Below, one piece after another: positions 31,918 to 37,103 of a stretch of DNA of 37,103 nucleotides (its first letter is position 1; the number at the start of each line of letters is the position of its first letter). Origin of the DNA: Gammaproteobacteria bacterium (lineage in GTDB: Bacteria > Pseudomonadota > Gammaproteobacteria > Steroidobacterales > Woeseiaceae); the NCBI GenBank assembly GCA_018677555.1, contig JAHHOT010000140.1, positions 1 to 37,103 of the forward strand, in the 5' to 3' direction. The translations under genes were made by a program, and so were the position numbers. A model generated the notes under the pieces. That model searched no databases and had not been told where the DNA came from. It worked only from the letters and a program-made list of their open reading frames with translations.

Positions 31918-34005
31918 TCACACTTTTCCGTAGCGGCCACTGTCGCCGGTCCACCGGCGGATGATGGCATCCGCCAATTGTGGAGATTCGCGCCGTACCG
32001 ATTCTGCCGCCAATTGCACCTTCGGCATGAGTTCGGCGTCACGAATCAGATCGGCAACGCGGTACTGGGGCAGACCGGTTTGTCGCGTTCCCAGTAACTC
32101 GCCGGGACCGCGCAGTTCGAGATCGCGCTGCGCTACCACGAAACCGTCATTTGTTTCACGCAATACCGATAGCCGACTCTTCGCATGTTCGCCAAGCGGC
32201 TGCCTGTATAACAACACGCAGTGACTCTGCACGGCGCCACGGCCAACCCGGCCGCGCAGCTGGTGCAATTGCGACAGGCCCATGCGCTCCGCATTCTCGA
32301 TAATCATCAGGCTGGCGTTCGGCACGTCGACGCCGACCTCGATCACGGTTGTCGCCACGAGCACGCTGATATCGCCATCCTTGAACGAGCGCATGATCTT
32401 GTCTTTTGTCGCTGCCTTCATGCGCCCGTGCACCAGGCCCACGGTGAGTTCCGGGATCGCCTCCGTCAGCATCGCATGGGCCGCCTCGGCTGCCTGGTAG
32501 TCCAGCACATCGGACTCTTCGATCAACGGGCATACCCAGTACGCTTGCTGCCCCTCCGCGCAAGCCCGGCGCACGCGCCCGACGACTTCATCGCGACGCG
32601 TTTCCGGCAACGCTACAGTCTGCACCGGCTTGCGGCCGGGCGGTAGCTCATCGATGATCGACGTGTCGAGGTCGGCGTATGCAGCCATCGCGAGCGTCCT
32701 CGGTATCGGCGTGGCTGTCATCACCAGCTGGTGCGGGTGTCGTGCCTGCGTGATTCCCTTGTCGCGCAGCGCCATGCGCTGATGCACTCCAAAGCGATGC
32801 TGTTCATCGATAATTACGAGAGCAAGGCTGTCGAACGTTACGCCCTCCTGAAACAATGCGTGCGTTCCGACGATCAGGCCCGCGTCTCCCGAGTCGATGA
32901 GAGCGAGTGATTCGCGCCGTTGCTTCTGCCGCTGGCTGCCGCTCAGCCACGCCAGCTTGATATCGCGGTCTGCAAACCAGTCCCTGAAGCTCTGCCAGTG
33001 TTGCTCGGCCAACAGTTCCGTTGGTGCCATCATTGCAGCCTGCACGCCGCAGCTGATCGCGCGGAGGGCGGCAATCGCCGCCACTACCGTCTTGCCCGAC
33101 CCGACGTCGCCCTGAATAAGGCGCATCATCGGATGCGGCGTCGCCAGGTCCGCGCTGATTTCATCCACTACCCGTCGTTGCGCGGCGGTCAAGCGGAACG
33201 GCAACTCGTTGATGAACGAGTCAACCGGGTCCTGACCGCCGGTCAGTGCAATGGCGGATTCGCTTCGCGCAAGAAGCCGCAGATTTCGCAGGCTCAGGTA
33301 ATGTGCCAGTAATTCCTCGAACGCAAGACGCTGCTGGCAAGGATGCTTGCCAAAAGACATCTGTTTGAGATCTGCGTCTTTTGGCGGTTGATGCAGGTAC
33401 GTCAACGCTTCCGTAAGCGAAGGCATGCGATATTTTTCGCGGGTTTCGTCAGGCAATAATTCGACCGGCGGCGCTTTGAGCATGATCGCCAGCGCCTGGC
33501 CGACGAGATTGCGAATACGGCCTTGTTGTACGCCCTCGGTTGCCGGATAAACGGGCGTCAGCGAATCCTCGGTCACCGCTGCCTGTTCTTCGCGCAGAAT
33601 TCGGTACTCGGGATGAACGATTTCCAGGCCGATCGGGCCGGGGCGAACGTCGCCGTATGCGCTGACCCGGGTGCCGGGCTGAAACTGCGCCTGCTGCTGG
33701 CGCGAGAAATAGAAATAGCGCAGCGTTACCTGGCCCGTGCCGTCACCAATCCTGACAAGCAGGCTGCGCCGCCCCCGATAAACGGTTTCTGCGAGCAGCA
33801 CCTCGCCGGACACCATGCTGCGGATGCCGGGCCGCAGCGCGCCGAGAGGAGTCACGGTGGTCCGGTCCTCGTAGCGCAGCGGTAACAGAAACAGCAGGTC
33901 TTCGACCCGATAAAGGTCGAGCTTCCCCAGTTTCTCCGCGAGGGCGGGGCCCACGCCGTTGAGCACGCTCAGCGGTGCTTGCAGCTTGGAATTTTTTTCC
34001 TGCAC
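31918..34005 (-). CDS. recG: ATP-dependent DNA helicase RecG
   Basis: A monomeric helicase that rewinds and regresses stalled replication forks. The product has 695 residues, the normal length. The N-terminal wedge/OB-fold domain (about 60-150) contains VSGEVLLAETVYRGRRSLLVRIGDGTGQVTLRYFYF. Helicase motifs follow: FRLTAAQRRVVDEI, GDVGSGKTVVA (Walker A), AAMMAPTELLAEQH, VGTHALFQEGV, IIDEQHRFGVHQR (DEQH box), MTATPIPRTLAM, LVATTVIEVGVDVPNA and QLRGRVGRG. The C-terminus has GELLGTRQTGLPQYRVADL. It lies 15 bases after ridA and 12 before ubiA on the same strand; the link with spoT and rpoZ is a conserved order. Confidence 0.97.
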   Translation of the reverse strand: MQEKNSKLQAPLSVLNGVGPALAEKLGKLDLYRVEDLLFLLPLRYEDRTTVTPLGALRPGIRSMVSGEVLLAETVYRGRRSLLVRIGDGTGQVTLRYFYFSRQQQAQFQPGTRVSAYGDVRPGPIGLEIVHPEYRILREEQAAVTEDSLTPVYPATEGVQQGRIRNLVGQALAIMLKAPPVELLPDETREKYRMPSLTEALTYLHQPPKDADLKQMSFGKHPCQQRLAFEELLAHYLSLRNLRLLARSESAIALTGGQDPVDSFINELPFRLTAAQRRVVDEISADLATPHPMMRLIQGDVGSGKTVVAAIAALRAISCGVQAAMMAPTELLAEQHWQSFRDWFADRDIKLAWLSGSQRQKQRRESLALIDSGDAGLIVGTHALFQEGVTFDSLALVIIDEQHRFGVHQRMALRDKGITQARHPHQLVMTATPIPRTLAMAAYADLDTSIIDELPPGRKPVQTVALPETRRDEVVGRVRRACAEGQQAYWVCPLIEESDVLDYQAAEAAHAMLTEAIPELTVGLVHGRMKAATKDKIMRSFKDGDISVLVATTVIEVGVDVPNASLMIIENAERMGLSQLHQLRGRVGRGAVQSHCVLLYRQPLGEHAKSRLSVLRETNDGFVVAQRDLELRGPGELLGTRQTGLPQYRVADLIRDAELMPKVQLAAESVRRESPQLADAIIRRWTGDSGRYGKV

Positions 34006-34020
34006 TTCCCGTGCGCCACA

Positions 34021-34401
34021 TCAGATCGCAACGATCGCCTCGGCTTCAACATCGGTACCCTTTGGCAGGGAAGCCACGCCCAAAGCGGCCCGTGCCGGAT
34101 ACGGTTCGTCGAAAAATTCGGCCATCACGTTGTTGACGGTGGCGAAGTTTTCGAGATCGGTAAGATAGATCGTGAGCTTGACCACCTGGCTGAGATCGGC
34201 GCCGCCAGCGCTGGCAACGGCCTGCAGGTTCCTGAATACACGACGGGCCCTTGCTTCGAAATCGCCGTCGACTATTTCCATCGTCGACGGATCCAGCGGA
34301 ATCTGTCCCGAAATAAACAACAGGTTACCGGTTTTGACACCTTGCGAATATGTGCCGATTGCCTTCGGTGCATCGTTGCTGTGCACGATTTCTTTACTCA
34401 T
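34021..34401 (-). CDS. ridA: RidA family 2-iminobutanoate/2-iminopropanoate deaminase
   Basis: A small trimeric cytosolic enzyme that hydrolyses reactive enamine/imine products of PLP enzymes, protecting other enzymes from damage. The 126-residue length and text are typical: GTYSQGVKTGNLLFISGQIPLDP, VVKLTIYLTDLENFATVN and the C-terminal ARAALGVASLPKGTDVEAEAIV, which carries the substrate-binding arginine and the final glutamate. It lies 25 bases after spoT and 15 before recG, in the place where E. coli has trmH. RidA at this position is common outside the enterics. Confidence 0.95.
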   Translation of the reverse strand: MSKEIVHSNDAPKAIGTYSQGVKTGNLLFISGQIPLDPSTMEIVDGDFEARARRVFRNLQAVASAGGADLSQVVKLTIYLTDLENFATVNNVMAEFFDEPYPARAALGVASLPKGTDVEAEAIVAI

Positions 34402-34426
34402 GTTTCCCCCGGAAAGGTATTCAGGA

Positions 34427-36586
34427 TCAGGTGCAGTCGCGAGTGACTTTCTTTACGTTTTGCATTTTTTTCACGTCACGCATGATACGTGCGAGGTGTT
34501 TTCTGTTCTTGACCTGCAACAGGAAGGTCAGCACGGTTACGTCTTCGTGGCGATCGAGAACCGCTACCTGTTCGATGTTGGACCTGGCATCGGCAATGGT
34601 TGCCGCCACTTCGGCGAGTACCCCGGTTTTGCTTTCGGTCTCTACCTGTATCTGCGAGGAGAAATCACGTTCGATATCCTGCTCCCAGGTGACGGCAATC
34701 CATTTGTCGGGTTGTTTACGAAAGTTGATCAGGTTGCCACAGTTGTTGCGGTGAATGACGACGCCGCGCCCGGAACTGAGGTAGCCCATTATTTCGTCGC
34801 CCGGAATCGGGTAACAACACTTTGCATAGCTGACGACCATGCCCTCGGTGCCCGCGATGACCAGGCTGGCGGTCGTGGTGTTTTTCTCGGCGTCGTCCCC
34901 GCTGCCGACAAGGAATCTCGCCGTTAGTGGCGCGAGCCGTTCGCCGAGCCCCAGCTGCTCGAACAGGTGGTTATTGTCTTTGAGGCCCAGCTCGTCCAGC
35001 GCCTCGCGCATGCGCACTTTGCCGACCTTGCGCAGCGACGAGCCCAGGTCTTTCAGGGACCGATCCAGCAGCCGCTTGCCGAGATCAATCGACTCGCTCG
35101 TGCGCATCTTTCTCATGTAGCGGCTGATTGCGGAGCGCGCCTTCGCCGTGGCAACGAACGTCACCCAGTTCGGATTCGGTTTCGCGCCGCGGGCCGTAAT
35201 GATTTCCACGGTCTGGCTGTTCTGCAATTGCGTTCGCAGGGGCACCAGGTTGCGGTCGACTTTGGCGGCAACGCAACGGTTGCCAATGTCCGTGTGCACG
35301 GCATAGGCGAAATCAACCGTCGTCGCGCCCTTCGGCAACGGCATGATGTCGCCTTTCGGCGTGAACACGTAAATCTTGTCGGGGAACAGGTCAACTTTGA
35401 CACTTTCCAGGAATTCTTCCGAGCTGCCGGATTGCTGGATTTCCACGAGGTCTGCCAGCCACTCGCGGGCGCGACGCTGCGGCGTTGCGCTCGACTTGTC
35501 CTCTGCCTTGTACTGCCAGTGCGCGGCAACGCCGGACTCCGCCACCCGATCCATTTCCCGCGTGCGTATCTGAACCTCCAGCGGCAGCCCTTTCGGGCCA
35601 AACAGCGTGGTGTGCAACGACTGGTAGCCGTTGATGCGCGGAATAGCAATGTAGTCCTTGAAGCGCCCGGGCATCGGCTTGAACAGCCCGTGAACGATGC
35701 CGAGCATCTTGTAGCAGGTATTGACGTCGCTGACGACAATGCGAAAACCGTATACGTCCACAATGTCGCCGAGCGCGCGCTTTTTCTCGGCCATTTTCTT
35801 GTAAATGCTGTAGAGATGCTTCTCGCGGCCGATGACTTCACCGTCGATGTCCTCGGATTCCATGGCCTTGCGCAACTGCTCGGAAATCTTCCTGACGATT
35901 TGCCGTTGGCTGCCCTTGCTGCGGCGTAGCGCTTTCTCGAGCACGCGGTAGCGGAACGGGTACAGGTAACGCAGGCCCAGCTCTTCGAGGGCGACCTTCA
36001 TGTGGTTGATGCCGAGGCGGTTCGCAATCGGCCCGTAGATCTCCAGCGTCTCGCGGGCAATTCGCGCCTGTTTTTCGCGTGGCATCGCGTCGAGCGTGCT
36101 CATATTATGGAGGCGGTCTGCAAGTTTGACGAGGATGACGCGAATATCCTCGATCATGGCAAGCATCATCTTGCGAAAGCTCTCCGCCTGCGCTTCCGCC
36201 CGGTTGTTGAAGTGCATCTGGTCCAGTTTGCTGACGCCGTCCACCAGCGCCGCGACTTCCGATCCGAACTGTTCCTCGAGCTCTGCGATCGTGCAGTCGG
36301 TGTCCTCGACAACGTCGTGCAGAATCGCCGCAGTAATCGTCTGCGAATCCATGTGCATGTCAGCGAGAATCTGTGCGACCGCGATCGGGTGTGAAATATA
36401 CGGCTCGCCGGAGCGCCGGGTCTGGCCAGCATGTGCGACCGCGCCCAATTCGTAGGCCTTGGCGACCGGCTCGATCTGTTCGGCCGGCATATAGGTTTCA
36501 AGCGTGTCGAGCAGGCGCGTAAGCCCCTTGTCGCGTCGCGGTGACGCGCCCGGCAGCTTTGCAAGTAACGTTGCGGCGTAGTCCAT
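34427..36586 (-). CDS. spoT: Bifunctional (p)ppGpp synthetase/hydrolase SpoT
   Basis: The stringent-response enzyme that makes and degrades (p)ppGpp. The product has 719 residues. The HD hydrolase domain (about 25-200) is intact: SGEPYISHP, ILHDVVEDTD with the catalytic HD pair, and KLADRLHNM. The synthetase domain (about 240-380) contains KHLYSIYKKM, YGFRIVVSD, GRFKDYIAIPRINGYQSLHTTLFG and VQIRTREMD. TGS (about 410-470, YVFTPKGDIMPLPKGAT), helical, zinc-finger-like (YAKCCYPIPGD) and ACT domains follow. With HD and synthetase motifs both complete, this is SpoT rather than RelA. The gene lies 77 bases after rpoZ and 25 before ridA. Confidence 0.97.
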   Translation of the reverse strand: MDYAATLLAKLPGASPRRDKGLTRLLDTLETYMPAEQIEPVAKAYELGAVAHAGQTRRSGEPYISHPIAVAQILADMHMDSQTITAAILHDVVEDTDCTIAELEEQFGSEVAALVDGVSKLDQMHFNNRAEAQAESFRKMMLAMIEDIRVILVKLADRLHNMSTLDAMPREKQARIARETLEIYGPIANRLGINHMKVALEELGLRYLYPFRYRVLEKALRRSKGSQRQIVRKISEQLRKAMESEDIDGEVIGREKHLYSIYKKMAEKKRALGDIVDVYGFRIVVSDVNTCYKMLGIVHGLFKPMPGRFKDYIAIPRINGYQSLHTTLFGPKGLPLEVQIRTREMDRVAESGVAAHWQYKAEDKSSATPQRRAREWLADLVEIQQSGSSEEFLESVKVDLFPDKIYVFTPKGDIMPLPKGATTVDFAYAVHTDIGNRCVAAKVDRNLVPLRTQLQNSQTVEIITARGAKPNPNWVTFVATAKARSAISRYMRKMRTSESIDLGKRLLDRSLKDLGSSLRKVGKVRMREALDELGLKDNNHLFEQLGLGERLAPLTARFLVGSGDDAEKNTTTASLVIAGTEGMVVSYAKCCYPIPGDEIMGYLSSGRGVVIHRNNCGNLINFRKQPDKWIAVTWEQDIERDFSSQIQVETESKTGVLAEVAATIADARSNIEQVAVLDRHEDVTVLTFLLQVKNRKHLARIMRDVKKMQNVKKVTRDCT

Positions 36587-36663
36587 GGTTACTGACTATC
36601 ATACGCGCTTGCCCAAAGCGCCGCCGCTGTCCTGGAGTACTTTATATAGGGTAATTAGCGCGC

Positions 36664-36945
36664 CTAGTCGCCAATCGAAATGCCGCGCATAGGCATTATG
36701 TCGTCTGCCACTTCCGGCTGCATGAACTCCTCGGTGGGGGGCTGATCGATCTCATCGAGAATGGCGGGGGTAATGTGGCCTTCGGCGATCTCACGCAATG
36801 CAACGACGGTCGGCTTGTCGTTGTCGAACGGCACCAGGGTGTCGGAGCCGTGGGCGATGCGCCTTGCGCGCTTCGCGGCAACCAATACCATTTCAAAAAT
36901 GTTGTCGATGTTGTCGAGGCAATCCTCAACGGTGATTCTGGCCAT
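36664..36945 (-). CDS. rpoZ: RNA polymerase omega subunit
   Basis: Omega binds the beta-prime subunit, aids polymerase assembly and forms part of a ppGpp site. The product has 93 residues with [44 protein letters not shown], all typical. The usual NRFELV text reads NIFEMV here, so an often conserved Arg is Ile. GGAG lies about 9 bases before the ATG. The tail after residue 65 is acidic and divergent, as is normal. It heads the spoT-ridA-recG-ubiA series, which places two stringent-response genes side by side. About 120 bases separate its start from the REP arm at 37.07 kb; a possible -10 (GATACT on the minus strand, near 37000) has no convincing -35. Confidence 0.93.
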   Translation of the reverse strand: MARITVEDCLDNIDNIFEMVLVAAKRARRIAHGSDTLVPFDNDKPTVVALREIAEGHITPAILDEIDQPPTEEFMQPEVADDIMPMRGISIGD

Positions 36946-37066
36946 TAACAGCTACTCCAGTTGTGCCGTACGCTTGATATTGCAGGCGAGCCGACCATAG
37001 TATCGCAATAAACCCCGGCGACGGAAGCCCCCGGGCCTGATCGTCAACGGACCGCCACCAATCCCC

Positions 37067-37094
37067 GTGTAGGAGCGCCGCCCCCGGCGCGAAT
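37067..37094. repeat. REP-like repeat arm, copy 4 (cut by or single at the window end)
   Basis: GTGTAGGAGCGCCGCCCCCG followed by GCGCGA repeats the left arm seen at 18371. Only nine bases follow before the window ends, so it cannot be told whether an inverted partner follows. It lies upstream of rpoZ. Confidence 0.8.
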
Positions 37095-37103
37095 AGACAA
37101 TGG

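Overview
The window is a compact, high-GC stretch of bacterial chromosome of gammaproteobacterial type. The evidence is the gene order: rhodanese-grxC-secB beside envC-ctpA-yibQ, rpoZ-spoT-recG, tatABC, and a Pseudomonas-like aa3 cytochrome oxidase cluster, each encoding proteins that read like their gammaproteobacterial counterparts. Four copies of a dispersed palindromic repeat (core TGTAGGAGCGSCGCC) and the TRAP, Tat and oxidase content fit a free-living aerobic, possibly marine lineage such as Woeseiaceae or Chromatiales relatives. That placement is inference. No rRNA, tRNA, CRISPR array, prophage or intact insertion sequence was seen.

Layout from left to right. (1) 1-1034, minus: secB (partial), grxC and a membrane-anchored rhodanese. 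(2) 1188-5705, plus: envC, the periplasmic protease ctpA, the divergent polysaccharide deacetylase yibQ, and an exported protein with eight two-disulfide Kazal domains. (3) 5704-5899: a nested set of five repeat arms that supplies the stop codons of both converging genes. (4) 5897-9502, minus: a POT peptide transporter, tatC, tatB, tatA and dtd. (5) 9503-9991: a non-coding gap with a GC hairpin, an AT-rich patch and a REP pair. (6) 9992-18238: a Tat/lipoprotein-type TRAP binding protein on the plus strand, converging on a minus-strand run of uvrD, trkA, trkH, dctQ, dctM and a possible 49-residue membrane protein.

(7) 18371-20107: REP cluster and a TPR/beta-barrel outer-membrane protein. (8) 20233-22200, minus: an ECF sigma factor, its zinc-finger membrane anti-sigma factor, and an exported protein that is about 59% Asp+Glu, closed by a clear intrinsic terminator. 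(9) 22328-28909: the cytochrome c oxidase locus. coxB, coxA, a 38-residue assembly protein, ctaG and coxC form one chain of overlapping genes. SURF1, an SCO-like protein and cyoE form a second minus-strand unit. A DUF2909 gene lies divergent to SURF1. Heme A synthase (ctaA) is absent from the cluster. (10) 29182-30980: a BioC-like methyltransferase divergent from comF. (11) 30952-36945, minus: rpoZ, spoT, ridA, recG and ubiA.

Most of the window is housekeeping. The parts most likely to hold new biology are the sigma/anti-sigma/hyperacidic-protein operon, the eight-Kazal protein with its ordered series of predicted P1 residues (Met, four acidic, three basic), the nested repeat in the 3' junction at 5.7-5.9 kb, and the operator-like repeats in the AT-rich patch at 9.75-9.83 kb.
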